Made by a program: the position numbers and the translations under genes
The notes under the pieces: generated by a model
Seen by the model: only the letters and a program-made list of their open reading frames with translations
The model's database searches: none
Told to the model about the DNA's origin: nothing
NCBI GenBank assembly: GCA_035575715.1
Contig: DATLXN010000034.1
Location: forward strand, 62,001-126,000
Direction of reading: 5' to 3'
DNA from: JACCSI01 sp035575715
GTDB taxonomy: Bacteria > Acidobacteriota > Vicinamibacteria > Vicinamibacterales > UBA2999
Length of the DNA stretch: 64,000 nucleotides
Shown here: positions 7,951 to 17,684 of the stretch, one piece after another
Numbering within the stretch: the stretch's first letter is position 1
Layout: every line of letters starts with the position of its first letter

Positions 7951-9711
7951 GTGGCCGGTAGTCGGTACCCGCTCTGGTACTATCACAGCGTGCTGTCGTC
8001 GCTGACCAATCGCATCTTCCTCGCGAGCACCGTGCTGACGACGGTGTCGATTGGCCTGGCGCTGTACTTTGTCAGCAATCGACTCCGCGCCGAGGCCGAA
8101 GCCGACCTGCAACGCGACCTCAGCGAAGCGGCGACGCTGGTCGAGCAGCAGCGCGCCGTACTGTTCGACAACTTCGCCAGGACCGCACGACTGATTGCCG
8201 ACCTGCCGAAGTTCAAGGCGGCGATCGAAACACACGACACGCCGACCGTTCAACCAATCGCCGAGGACTATCACCAGCAGGCCGGCGCCGATTTATTCCG
8301 CGTCACCGATTCGCGCGGGATGGTCCTCGCCTCGATTGGCGGCGAACCCAGCGGGGTCCTGCAGGTGGTGAGCGTCCCGGTGACCATTGGACTCGACGAC
8401 CCGGATCTGCTGGGAACACTCACGGTCGGCTATCTCCTGGACGACGAACGCGCGGCGACGTTCAAGGCGTTGACCGGCGCCGACATCGCGTTTGCCATCG
8501 ACGGACAGGTCAGGTCTTCGACCCTCGGCGCCGATGCGCAGACGCGCCTCGAAGCCTTGCTTTCCTCAGAGCTGGTGCCGCGCACAATGATCGGCGACAG
8601 CGAGTATGCCGCGCTGATCAGGCCTCTGGCCGGCCCGCCGGGGGTCACCGCCGAGGGCGGCGCGGTGCCGTTGGCCATCGTGCTGCGCTCGCGGACGGCG
8701 CGGATGCAGACCTTGTCGGCGATTCAGAAGGGGCTCGCCCTGGTTGCCGCGGTGACCGTCCTGCTCGCCATGGCGATCAGCTACGGCGTCGCGCGTACGG
8801 TGACCCGTCCGCTCGCCACGATCACCGATCACATGCGGCAGATTGCGACGACCGGCGATCTCACACGCAAGCTGACACTAAGTGGCTCGCCCCAGTGGCA
8901 CGATGAAGATGCGCGGCTCCTCGCGACGACCTTCAATACCTTGACCGACTCGATCGCACGATCCCAGCGGGAAGCCGCTCAACGTGAACGACTGTCGTCG
9001 CTGGGTCGGATGTCGACCATCGTCGCGCACGAGATTCGCAATCCGCTGATGATCATCAAAGGCGCGCTGCGGCAGTTGTCGCGCGAAGGCGCGTCGACGG
9101 CCGACATTCGCGAGGCCGCCTCCGACATCGACGGCGAGACCGAGCGCCTCAATCGTGTGGTCAATGAGGTCCTCGACTTCGCCCGGCCGATCCGCTTTGA
9201 CCGGTCAACGACCGACATCAACGCGCTGTGTCAGGATGCCGCCTGCGCCGTGGTGACCGCCGAGCCCCTTCCGCCGATCACCACGACATTGGATCCGCAA
9301 GTGCCGACGCTGGAGACCGACAGTGAGCGGCTGCGTACCGTCCTGGTGAACCTGCTGACCAATGCGCGTCAGGCCGTGGTGGCCGCGGGACGCAGCGACC
9401 TGCCGGGGAGCGCGGCGGTCACGATGTTGACCGCGCGTGTGGCTGAACGTCGCGTCGCCATTTCGATTCGCGATCGCGGCGTCGGGATCAGCGCCGACGA
9501 CCTGCCGCGCATTTTCGATCCGTATTTCACGACGCGGCGTGCCGGCACCGGGCTGGGCTTGCCGATCGCGAAAAACATCATCGATGGACTTGGCGGTATC
9601 CTCACCGTGTCCAGCACCCCAGGCGCCGGCACCGAGATTCGCATCGAGCTCGGCGACGCGCAACCACAGATTGCACCCGTGACACAGATGCAGACCCGCA
9701 CCCGCTCCTGA
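7951..9711 (+). CDS. Sensor histidine kinase (membrane, HAMP), partner of the NtrC-type regulator
   Basis: The protein has two membrane segments (~22-42 and ~262-281) flanking a ~200-residue extracytoplasmic double-CACHE-like sensor domain. A HAMP linker (~280-335) follows, then a HisKA domain with the phospho-acceptor H360 in AHEIRNPL, and an HATPase_c domain with the N box (NLLTNARQAV), G1 (DRGVGI), F box (FDPYFTT) and G2 (GTGLGL). The start is GTG 7951 or GTG 7990; the latter puts the first membrane segment right at the N-terminus. It lies 11 bp before the response regulator, so the two form a two-component pair. The ligand is unknown, but the genes downstream of the regulator point to copper/redox or respiratory conditions. 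Confidence 0.9.
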   Translation: MAGSRYPLWYYHSVLSSLTNRIFLASTVLTTVSIGLALYFVSNRLRAEAEADLQRDLSEAATLVEQQRAVLFDNFARTARLIADLPKFKAAIETHDTPTVQPIAEDYHQQAGADLFRVTDSRGMVLASIGGEPSGVLQVVSVPVTIGLDDPDLLGTLTVGYLLDDERAATFKALTGADIAFAIDGQVRSSTLGADAQTRLEALLSSELVPRTMIGDSEYAALIRPLAGPPGVTAEGGAVPLAIVLRSRTARMQTLSAIQKGLALVAAVTVLLAMAISYGVARTVTRPLATITDHMRQIATTGDLTRKLTLSGSPQWHDEDARLLATTFNTLTDSIARSQREAAQRERLSSLGRMSTIVAHEIRNPLMIIKGALRQLSREGASTADIREAASDIDGETERLNRVVNEVLDFARPIRFDRSTTDINALCQDAACAVVTAEPLPPITTTLDPQVPTLETDSERLRTVLVNLLTNARQAVVAAGRSDLPGSAAVTMLTARVAERRVAISIRDRGVGISADDLPRIFDPYFTTRRAGTGLGLPIAKNIIDGLGGILTVSSTPGAGTEIRIELGDAQPQIAPVTQMQTRTRS

Positions 9712-9722
9712 CGACACTCACT

Positions 9723-11087
9723 ATGCCTGCAGGGACGATTCTTCTAGCCGACGATGAGGAGAAGATCCTCAAGACGCTGGGGCGCGCGCTGCGTGAAGAG
9801 GGCCACGATGTCGTCACCACGCCGAGCGCGCTGTCAGCCCAACAGCTGCTTGCCGAGCGGTCGTTCGACCTGCTGGTGATCGACTACCTGATGCCCGAGC
9901 GGACCGGCCTGGAGGTGATTCGCGAGCTGACGACGACCACGGCCGAAGGGGACCGACCGTCGATCATCATGATGACCGCCTATGGCACCGTCGAAAGTGC
10001 GGTCGAGGCGATGAAGCTCGGGGCCCGCGACTACCTGCAGAAACCGTTCGAGGTCGATGAGCTGCTGGTCACGGTGCGACGTCTGCTCGAAGAGCAGCGC
10101 ACCCGCACCGGCCTGCGGTATCTGCTCAGTGAGCGTGACGCGGAGTTCAACAACTATGGCCTGGTCGGTCGCAGTCGCGCGGTGATCGACGTGATTAAGC
10201 GCGCCGAACTGGTCGCGCAATCAAAAAGCACGGTCCTGATCACCGGCGAGACCGGGACCGGTAAGGAACTGGTCGCGCGCGCGATTCACGCCCGCAGTGC
10301 GCAGCACGATATGCCGCTGATCAAGGTCAACTGCGCGGCGATTCCCGACACGCTGCTCGAAACCGAGCTGTTTGGCCATGTCCGCGGTGCATTTACCGGC
10401 GCGTCGTTCACCAAGAAGGGCCGGTTCAGCCCGGCTGATGGCGGCAGCATCTTTCTCGATGAGATCGGCACGGTCAGCACTGCCGTGCAGGCGAAACTGC
10501 TCCGCGTCCTGCAGGATCGCGAGTTCGAGCCGCTTGGCGCGGAACGGACGCAGAAGGTCGACCTGCGCGTCATCGCCGCGACCAATCGGGATTTGCGCCA
10601 GATGGTCAGTAGCGGCACGTTTCAAGAGGATCTCTATTACCGGCTGAACGTGATTCCGATTCAGCTCCCGGCGCTCCGCGAGCGACGCGAGGATATTCCG
10701 TTACTGGTCGACCATTTTCTTCGTCGGTTTGCCCGTGACACGGGCAAACCGATCGACGAAGTCGAGCCCGCACTGATGCAGGAACTGGAGCGCTATGACT
10801 GGCCGGGCAATGTCCGCGAGCTGGAAAACACCCTGGAGCGCGCCGTCGTGCTCGCGACGGGGCCGCGGCTGACCCGCGACACCCTCTGGCTAATCGGGGC
10901 GACCTCCGCGCCTGTCTCAGGGTTGCCGTCGTCGAGACTGCACGCCAACCTTGAATGGGCCGAACGCGAAACGATTCGCCGCGCGCTCGAACAGAACCGC
11001 GGAATCAAGAAGGATGCGGCCGAATCGATGGGCATCAGCCAGCGGGCCTTGAGCCACTACCTGCAAAAGTACCGGCTCGAGAACTGA
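9723..11087 (+). CDS. NtrC-family sigma54-dependent response regulator
   Basis: 454 residues in three domains. The receiver domain (1-120) has D54 as phosphorylation site and K in YLQKPF. The AAA+ sigma54-interaction domain (~145-380) has Walker A GETGTGKE (175-182), the sigma54-contacting GAFTGA loop (222-227) and Walker B in GGSIFLDEIG. The C-terminus is a Fis-type helix-turn-helix (~415-454, IKKDAAESMGISQRALSHYLQKY). The intact GAFTGA loop means it should activate sigma54 promoters. It is translated right after its kinase. A -24/-12 element at 11186-11201 lies 99 bp downstream of its stop, making the cupredoxin/cytochrome genes its likely target. Confidence 0.94.
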   Translation: MPAGTILLADDEEKILKTLGRALREEGHDVVTTPSALSAQQLLAERSFDLLVIDYLMPERTGLEVIRELTTTTAEGDRPSIIMMTAYGTVESAVEAMKLGARDYLQKPFEVDELLVTVRRLLEEQRTRTGLRYLLSERDAEFNNYGLVGRSRAVIDVIKRAELVAQSKSTVLITGETGTGKELVARAIHARSAQHDMPLIKVNCAAIPDTLLETELFGHVRGAFTGASFTKKGRFSPADGGSIFLDEIGTVSTAVQAKLLRVLQDREFEPLGAERTQKVDLRVIAATNRDLRQMVSSGTFQEDLYYRLNVIPIQLPALRERREDIPLLVDHFLRRFARDTGKPIDEVEPALMQELERYDWPGNVRELENTLERAVVLATGPRLTRDTLWLIGATSAPVSGLPSSRLHANLEWAERETIRRALEQNRGIKKDAAESMGISQRALSHYLQKYRLEN

Positions 11088-11088
11088 T

Positions 11089-11126
11089 TTACGCCGCGCG
11101 TAAGCGCCTTACCGCTCCCGTAAGGC
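11089..11126 (+). terminator. Two adjacent hairpins after the response-regulator gene
   Basis: Immediately after the regulator stop, TTACGC-CGC-GCGTAA (11089-11103) and GCCTTAC-CGCTCCC-GTAAGGC (11106-11126) form perfect 6- and 7-bp stems. Neither is followed by a T run, so intrinsic termination is uncertain. They could separate the regulator transcript from the downstream sigma54-controlled genes. Confidence 0.35.
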
Positions 11127-11185
11127 CGAGAGGAGATCGGCGCGCGCGGATCGGTGTTTCACCTTAGAAACAGGCGATTTCCTCT

Positions 11186-11201
11186 CGGCATCGGCCTTGC
11201 T
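11186..11201 (+). promoter_or_regulatory. Sigma54 (-24/-12) promoter candidate
   Basis: CGGCATCGGCCTTGCT aligns to the sigma54 consensus TGGCACG-N4-TTGCW, with the invariant GG and GC separated by exactly 10 bp and the whole TTGCT present; three of the less conserved -24 positions differ. Transcription would begin near 11212, about 15 bp before the ATG at 11227. It sits between a sigma54-activator gene and the cupredoxin/cytochrome genes. Its position also argues against the TTG at 11197 as a start codon, since that would lie within the promoter. Confidence 0.6.
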
Positions 11202-11226
11202 GAATAGTCCCTTGATCGATAGCCTG

Positions 11227-11619
11227 ATGATGATGACGACACAGTTTCGTGCGGTGGCCGTGGTGGGGATGGCGCTCTTGCTGGGGCCGACAAGTCTGTT
11301 CGCTTCGCAGGACCCCGCCACGGCTTCCGCGCCTCGCGTGATCGAAGTGGTGGCCAGGCGCTTTACCTTTGTGCCTGCCCGGATCGAGGTCACCGAGGGC
11401 GAGGCGATCAGGTTACTGGTAAAGTCGGCGGACGGCGTACACGGTGTGGCGATCAAGAAGTTCAAAGTCAACAAACTCGTGCCGCGCGGTGACCAGCCGG
11501 TGGTCATCGATTTCGTGGCGTCGGCGCCCGGGACTTATCAGATTCTCTGTTCTGAAGAGTGCGGCGAAGGTCACGAAGCCATGGCCGGCACCCTGGTCGT
11601 CAAGGCCAAGGCGCGATAA
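11227..11619 (+). CDS. Exported cupredoxin with a CuA-type copper site
   Basis: 130 residues starting at ATG 11227 (ATGs at 11230 and 11233 are alternatives). A signal peptide (~1-27, ending LFASQ) is followed by one cupredoxin domain. C108, C112, H116 and M119 form CSEECGEGHEAM, the Cx3Cx3HxxM signature of binuclear CuA; H72 (DGVHGV) supplies the other histidine. This is the subunit II copper domain of cytochrome oxidases, but without the two membrane helices, so it is a stand-alone periplasmic CuA protein, unlike full-length CoxB. It probably accepts or donates electrons with the haem lipoprotein encoded 15 bp downstream. A copper chaperone or sensor role is possible too. Confidence 0.85.
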   Translation: MMMTTQFRAVAVVGMALLLGPTSLFASQDPATASAPRVIEVVARRFTFVPARIEVTEGEAIRLLVKSADGVHGVAIKKFKVNKLVPRGDQPVVIDFVASAPGTYQILCSEECGEGHEAMAGTLVVKAKAR

Positions 11620-11634
11620 CCACACAAGGGATAC

Positions 11635-12093
11635 ATGCGGTCAACGAAGAAGAGCCTCGCCCTGCCGGCCCTGGTCGTGTCAGTCGTGTTGTGCATCGGT
11701 TGCGATGAACGATTGAGTGATATTGCTGGCCCGACACCAGATCTCCAGCCGACGTTCACCAGCGTTCAGAACGAAATCTTCAACACCACGGATTCCGCCG
11801 GCCGCGTCGGCTGCACCCAGTGCCACACCAATCAGGGCCGTAATCCGTCGGCCGGTCTGAACCTGACCCCCGGCAATGCCTACGCCGCCTTAGTCAATCG
11901 TCCCAGCGTCCAGAAGCCGGGGGCCCTATTGGTGATCCCTGGCGACCCCGATAACAGCTATCTTGTCCAAAAGGTCGAAGGCGCACCCGGGATCGTCGGG
12001 CAGCGCATGCCCCGTACCGCTGGGCCCTTTCTCACTCCCGGACAGATTTTGATCCTGCGTCGATGGATCGCACTCGGCGCGCGCAACGACTAA
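11635..12093 (+). CDS. Haem c-binding lipoprotein-like protein
   Basis: 152 residues with an N-terminal hydrophobic segment ending IGC-DE (C23), a possible though imperfect lipobox. A single haem-binding CTQCH (C60, C63, H64) follows, with a candidate axial Met in GQRMPR (M125). The QILILRRWIALGA ending matches small planctomycete/acidobacterial cytochrome-like domains (the helix after G-x-M-P). It is likely anchored in the outer or inner membrane facing the periplasm and passes electrons, perhaps with the CuA protein upstream. It sits 15 bp after that gene and 18 bp before the barrel gene, which indicates one transcript. Confidence 0.83.
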   Translation: MRSTKKSLALPALVVSVVLCIGCDERLSDIAGPTPDLQPTFTSVQNEIFNTTDSAGRVGCTQCHTNQGRNPSAGLNLTPGNAYAALVNRPSVQKPGALLVIPGDPDNSYLVQKVEGAPGIVGQRMPRTAGPFLTPGQILILRRWIALGARND

Positions 12094-12111
12094 CTTCCCT
12101 AGAGGACTTCC

Positions 12112-12996
12112 GTGAAACTATTCGTCACCTTGACGACGATCGCATTAGTAGTCGCGACGTCGGTCAGTACAGTCTCAGCCCAGGGCCCGGCGCCCGAGCC
12201 GGAGAAACCGGTCGCGACCGATGCCTTGGCGCCGGTCGTGCAGGACGACCCCGACCAGGATGTCAACCTCGCACAACCCGACTTCACGTTGGCCGCCTTG
12301 CCGACCACGCTGCGGCTGCCGCGCTACAAGAGCGCGTTTCGCATCACTCATCGGTTCAACCGACCGGTTGGCCAGGGGGACATCGGCGACTTCTTTTCAG
12401 ACGCGTTCGGCCTCGATAATGGGTCGTTCATCGGGTTTGAGTATCGCTTCGGCGTGTTCCGCGGCGCCCAAGTGTCGTTCCATCGCACCTCCGACAAGAC
12501 CATTCAGTTCCTCGGTCAATACGACCTCAAGGCACAGAGTGCGTCGTTTCCGGTGGGCATCAACCTGATCGCGGCGATCGAGGGCGCCGACAACTTGACC
12601 GAGAACCACTCGCCAACCCTAGGCGTCGCGTTGTCGCGTGAAGTCGGTCAGCATGCCGCGCTGTATGTCGAGCCGCTGTGGGTCAACAATACCAATTCGT
12701 TGCCCCAAGAATTGGTGGATGACAACAGCACGTTCCTGTTGGGGCTGGGTGCGCGTGTGCGCGTGCGTCCAACGGTCTATCTGGTCGTTGAAGCCTCTCC
12801 GCGTGTTGCCGGATACGACCCCGGGGCCACGCAGGCCAGCTTTGCCATCGAGAAGCGCTCCGGCGGCCACAGCTTTCAGCTGAATCTCTCCAATGGGCTC
12901 GGCACCACCTTCGGCCAACTGGCGCGCGGTGGCTTCAGCCGCGATGACCGTAACGACTGGTACCTGGGTTTCAGTATCTCGCGAAAATTTTACTGA
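12112..12996 (+). CDS. DUF5777-like outer-membrane beta-barrel protein
   Basis: 294 residues from GTG 12112, with AGAGGA 8 nt upstream. It has a signal peptide (~1-23, ending VSA-Q), an acidic linker and then a barrel-like body. The segment FRITHRFNRP...DAFGLDNGSFIGFEYRFG matches the start of DUF5777 proteins, where an 'HRFG...FGLD' pattern recurs, and the chain ends in SISRKFY with a terminal aromatic residue as in outer-membrane proteins. DUF5777 genes commonly lie beside cytochrome-like and YceI-like genes. A role as porin or scaffold for an outer-membrane electron conduit is possible but not shown. Confidence 0.77.
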   Translation: MKLFVTLTTIALVVATSVSTVSAQGPAPEPEKPVATDALAPVVQDDPDQDVNLAQPDFTLAALPTTLRLPRYKSAFRITHRFNRPVGQGDIGDFFSDAFGLDNGSFIGFEYRFGVFRGAQVSFHRTSDKTIQFLGQYDLKAQSASFPVGINLIAAIEGADNLTENHSPTLGVALSREVGQHAALYVEPLWVNNTNSLPQELVDDNSTFLLGLGARVRVRPTVYLVVEASPRVAGYDPGATQASFAIEKRSGGHSFQLNLSNGLGTTFGQLARGGFSRDDRNDWYLGFSISRKFY

Positions 12997-13064
12997 TCCG
13001 TTTCGTCGTGGTAGCGTAGTCGACCGACGACCGGTGCCTGAATTTCGGTGAGTGGGACCTGACG

Positions 13065-13469
13065 ATGATCAAACGTAGCGCGATTGCTTTACTAACGGTA
13101 GCGATGATCGGGTGCGGTGGGGGGAACAGCGGCACGCCGACCGCGCCCTCGAATCCCACCCCGCCACCGACGACCCCGCCGGCCGCCAGCAACACGATCA
13201 CGATTACCGCGAGCGGCGTGAGCCCCAAAGACATCACCGTCTCCCCAGGGACCCGGGTCACCTTCGTGAACAACGACACAAACACCCACGAGATGAACTC
13301 CGATCCTCACCCCAATCACGGCGATTGCCCGGAGATCGATGCGGTGGGATTTCTCGCCGCGGGCCAGACCAAGCTCACCGGCAACCTCAACACGGTACGG
13401 AGGTGCGGCTTCCACGACCACACCCGCCCGGGCGTCTCGGCACTGCAAGGCTCGATCACGATCCGCTAA
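13065..13469 (+). CDS. Plastocyanin-like copper lipoprotein
   Basis: 134 residues. A short signal ends at MIGC-GGG, a lipobox-like site with C17, followed by a Pro/Thr/Ser-rich linker (~22-43). The cupredoxin domain carries THEM (H), a second histidine-rich turn (SDPHPNHGDCPEID) and RRCGFHDHTRPG near the C-terminus. That is where type 1 copper proteins place their Cys-His ligands; a downstream Met ligand is not evident. It is probably an envelope-anchored blue-copper electron carrier. It follows the barrel gene after 68 bp, so it may be part of the same unit or have its own promoter, and it converges on the enoyl-CoA hydratase gene 6 bp away. Confidence 0.76.
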   Translation: MIKRSAIALLTVAMIGCGGGNSGTPTAPSNPTPPPTTPPAASNTITITASGVSPKDITVSPGTRVTFVNNDTNTHEMNSDPHPNHGDCPEIDAVGFLAAGQTKLTGNLNTVRRCGFHDHTRPGVSALQGSITIR

Positions 13470-13475
13470 GCGGGG

Positions 13476-14270
13476 TTACCGGCCGCTGAAGTGTGGCTTG
13501 CGCTTCTCCAGATTGGCGGAGATGCCCTCCCGGGCATCGTCGCTCTCGAACAGCCGCTGTTGCAGCTCTCGTTCGAGTGCGAGGCCGTCTGACAGGCTCA
13601 TCTCCAGGCCGGACTGCACCGCACGCTTGATGTGCCCCACCGCTTTGCTGGCACGGTGGGGCGGGGTGAACTCGCGGGCGTAGTCGAGTAGCGCGTCGCG
13701 AAAGCTGCGCCCGTTGAGTTCGCTCTCTCCCCACACCTGGTTGACCAACCCGATCGCGCGCGCGTCTTCAAACGAGAACAGCGCGCCGGTTGCCATCAGC
13801 TCGATGGCTTTGGCTTTCCCGACCAGACGGCTCAAGCGCTGGGTGCCCCCGGTCCCGGCCAACACGCCAAGCGCCACTTCCGGCAGACCAATCTTGCTGG
13901 CACCGTGGCGCGCGACACGCAGGTCGGCGGCCATCGCCACTTCGAGTCCGCCACCGACGGTGTGACCGTTGAGTCCGGCGATGACCAGCTTCGACGTCTG
14001 CTCGAGGCGCTGCATCGTCTCGTTGGCGTGCAGGCAGAAGTAGTACTTGAACGTCGGATCCGCGTCCTTGAGCATCCCAATGTTGGCGCCGGCACAAAAG
14101 AACTTGTCACCCGCGCCGGTCAGCACGATGACGTGCACGGCGGCATCCATCCGCGCCGACAACACCGCCGCATCGATCTCCTGCATCATCTCGTAGGAGT
14201 AGGTGTTCGCCGGCGGATCGTTCAATTCGATCAGGCCGATCCCGTCGAGAACCGTGTAAGTGATTTTCAT
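13476..14270 (-). CDS. Enoyl-CoA hydratase/isomerase of the box cluster
   Basis: 264-residue crotonase-fold protein. It has both hydratase glutamates, E110 in GGGLEVAMAADL and E131 in LPEVALG, and an oxyanion-hole region (FFCAGANIGML, NGHTVGGG). The gene order boxC, boxB, then this gene on one strand suggests it acts after ring opening. In the known box pathway, 3,4-didehydroadipyl-CoA must be isomerised and hydrated before thiolysis, and a crotonase does this. Its CAGANI-x-ML and PLLGVLPGTGG-type segments also resemble the two crotonase halves of the neighbouring BoxC. General beta-oxidation is the alternative role. Confidence 0.86.
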   Translation of the reverse strand: MKITYTVLDGIGLIELNDPPANTYSYEMMQEIDAAVLSARMDAAVHVIVLTGAGDKFFCAGANIGMLKDADPTFKYYFCLHANETMQRLEQTSKLVIAGLNGHTVGGGLEVAMAADLRVARHGASKIGLPEVALGVLAGTGGTQRLSRLVGKAKAIELMATGALFSFEDARAIGLVNQVWGESELNGRSFRDALLDYAREFTPPHRASKAVGHIKRAVQSGLEMSLSDGLALERELQQRLFESDDAREGISANLEKRKPHFSGR

Positions 14271-14288
14271 TGCTGCTCGCGGAGTTGG

Positions 14289-14448
14289 GATTACGCAGAA
14301 ATAGTTATCCGCAGATTACGCAGATTACGCAGATTTTTGAAATGGATCGTGCTAGGCGCCCAGCTCCTGACTGCGGATGGGCGTCCAACAAGATCCAAAA
14401 TGAATCTGCGTAATCTGCGGAATCTGCGGATAAATATTCTGCGTAATC
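14289..14448. repeat. ~160-bp hairpin element with CGCAGATTA repeats (MITE/REP-like)
   Basis: Left arm 14289-14348 and right arm 14392-14448 are near-complementary over ~57-60 bp, from GATTACGCAGAA... to ...TGGATC, with only a few mismatches and a short indel. Each arm holds 2-3 copies of the unit CGCAGATTA/TAATCTGCG. The 43-bp centre contains its own shorter hairpin (GGCGCCCA/TGGGCGTC). The element fills the gap between boxB and the hydratase gene on the same transcript. No open reading frame lies within. Size and symmetry suit a non-autonomous mobile element or a REP-type palindrome; a 13-bp piece of the same motif (CCGCAGATTACGC) recurs at 35844-35856. Confidence 0.75.
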
Positions 14449-14453
14449 AATCG

Positions 14454-15881
14454 TCACGCCTCCGTGCGGACGTATTCGAAATCGAGCGCCTGGCGGTTGA
14501 TGCCGCGCTGTGGCGGGGCGATGTAGTTGGCGAACTGTCCCGGCTTGTAAACCGGCACCGCCTGGATGCTGCGCAGGTAGTCTTTATCCGCCGGAACAGG
14601 CAGCCATTCACTCTTGCGGCGTTGCCATTCCTCCGCCGACAGCGCGTTACCCCACGGATCGAAGTGGTGTCCGGTGTAGATGCCGATGCTGCGGTTGAAC
14701 TTGCGTGACGGCAGGTAGATGCGATCGGGAATGCCGTGCGCTTCGAGCACCCGGTTGTTCCAGCGGTCGACACCGGCCTGGCAGTCACCAACATACCAGT
14801 CGCGCAGCACTTCGTTGAGCGCGTTGCGCATCGGCACTTCCTGGCGGTTGATCCGGCCGCTTTCATCGAGCAGGTCGAGCATGTAGATGCTGCCGTCGAG
14901 CACGTGGTCATCGTCGAACTTGTCTTCTTCGGCGCGCCCCTTCAGGCCGTTCGAGAAATAGTTCGCCGCGTTGCTCGAGACCTCGCTGCCATGCAGGTCG
15001 AGGCTCTGACTGAACCAGAAGTTGACGAACTTCTGGATCAGCGGCAGGTCGATGCCGCCGACCTTGCGCACATCTTCGGAGAAGCCGGCCTCTTTCATCA
15101 ACTGGCAGGTGCGCTCGAGAATGCGCGCGATGCCGGTCTCGCCGACGAACATGTGATGCGCTTCTTCGGTCAGCATGAATCGCGTCGTCCGCGACAGCGG
15201 ATCGAGGGAGCTTTCAGATAAGGACAACAATTGCGACTTGCCGTCGCGGTCGGTGAACATCGTGAAGGCAAAAAAATCGAGCCAGGTGTCAATTGGCTCG
15301 TTGAAGGCCTCGAGCATGCGCGGCGAATCGTCATTGCCGCTGCGGCGTTCGAGCAGCGCTTCGGCTTCTTCGCGGCCGTCCCGGCCGAAATAGGAATGCA
15401 GCAGATAGACCATTGCCCAGAGGTGGCGGCCTTCCTCGACGTTGACCTGGAACAGGTTGCGCAGGTCGTAGAGGCTTGGGCAGTGCGCACCCAGCTCGCG
15501 CTGCTGCTCGACGCTGGCTGGTTCGGTGTCGCCCTGCAAAACGATCAAGCGCCGCAGCGGATTGCGGAACTCGCCTGGCACTTCCTGCCAGACCGGTTGC
15601 CCCTTGAAGTCGCCGAAGCCGATGCGCCGGTCAATGGTCGGCTCCGCGAGAAAGATGCCCCAGCGGTAATCGGGCAGCTTGACGTAATCGAAGTGCGCCC
15701 AGCCGGCCGCATCAACGCTGGTAGCGGTGCGCAGATACACCTGATGGTGATCCTGGAACCCCTGCGGCCCCATGTCACGCCACCAGTCGAGGTAGGCGGG
15801 CTGCCAGTGCTCGAGCGCCCGGAGCAGGCGCTTATTACCGGAGAGGCTGACGTTGTTCGGAATTCGTTCGTTGAGGTTCAT
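14454..15881 (-). CDS. boxB: Benzoyl-CoA 2,3-epoxidase oxygenase component BoxB
   Basis: 475 residues, the usual length for BoxB, the diiron oxygenase subunit that converts benzoyl-CoA to the 2,3-epoxide in aerobic benzoate degradation. The N-terminal LERALEHWQ-like run (here LLRALEHWQPAYLDWWRDMGPQGFQ), VYLRTA and the KLPDYRWGIFL segment are typical of BoxB. Diiron ligand candidates lie in helices around EEGRHLWAMVYLLHSYFGRDGREEAE and TEEAHHMFVGE (E-x-x-H pairs). BoxB needs electrons from BoxA, which is not encoded within this window. The gene sits upstream of the hydratase and downstream of boxC on the minus strand, with repeat-rich gaps on both sides. Confidence 0.93.
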   Translation of the reverse strand: MNLNERIPNNVSLSGNKRLLRALEHWQPAYLDWWRDMGPQGFQDHHQVYLRTATSVDAAGWAHFDYVKLPDYRWGIFLAEPTIDRRIGFGDFKGQPVWQEVPGEFRNPLRRLIVLQGDTEPASVEQQRELGAHCPSLYDLRNLFQVNVEEGRHLWAMVYLLHSYFGRDGREEAEALLERRSGNDDSPRMLEAFNEPIDTWLDFFAFTMFTDRDGKSQLLSLSESSLDPLSRTTRFMLTEEAHHMFVGETGIARILERTCQLMKEAGFSEDVRKVGGIDLPLIQKFVNFWFSQSLDLHGSEVSSNAANYFSNGLKGRAEEDKFDDDHVLDGSIYMLDLLDESGRINRQEVPMRNALNEVLRDWYVGDCQAGVDRWNNRVLEAHGIPDRIYLPSRKFNRSIGIYTGHHFDPWGNALSAEEWQRRKSEWLPVPADKDYLRSIQAVPVYKPGQFANYIAPPQRGINRQALDFEYVRTEA

Positions 15882-15889
15882 GGCAGCTC

Positions 15890-16000
15890 TCAGTCGTCAA
15901 TCGACGGTCGTCGGTCGTCGGTCGTCGGTCGTCGGTCGTCGAATGGTCGTTGACGACTGACGCCTGACGACTGACCACCGACGACTGACCACTGACCACT
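15890..16000. repeat. Inverted GGTCGTC / GACGACTGACC stutter repeat between boxB and boxC
   Basis: Five head-to-tail copies of GGTCGTC (about 15906-15941) are followed by several GACGACTGAC and CCACTGACCACTG units (15952-16000), which pair with the first block as an inverted repeat. The outer ends (CAGTCGTCAA and TTGACGACTG) are complementary as well. It fills nearly the whole 120-bp gap and could fold in the boxC-boxB transcript. The phrase is different from the elements in other gaps but built the same way. Confidence 0.7.
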
Positions 16001-16001
16001 G

Positions 16002-17666
<1,665 letters not shown>

Positions 17667-17684
17667 GAATCGAGTGTATACCAG

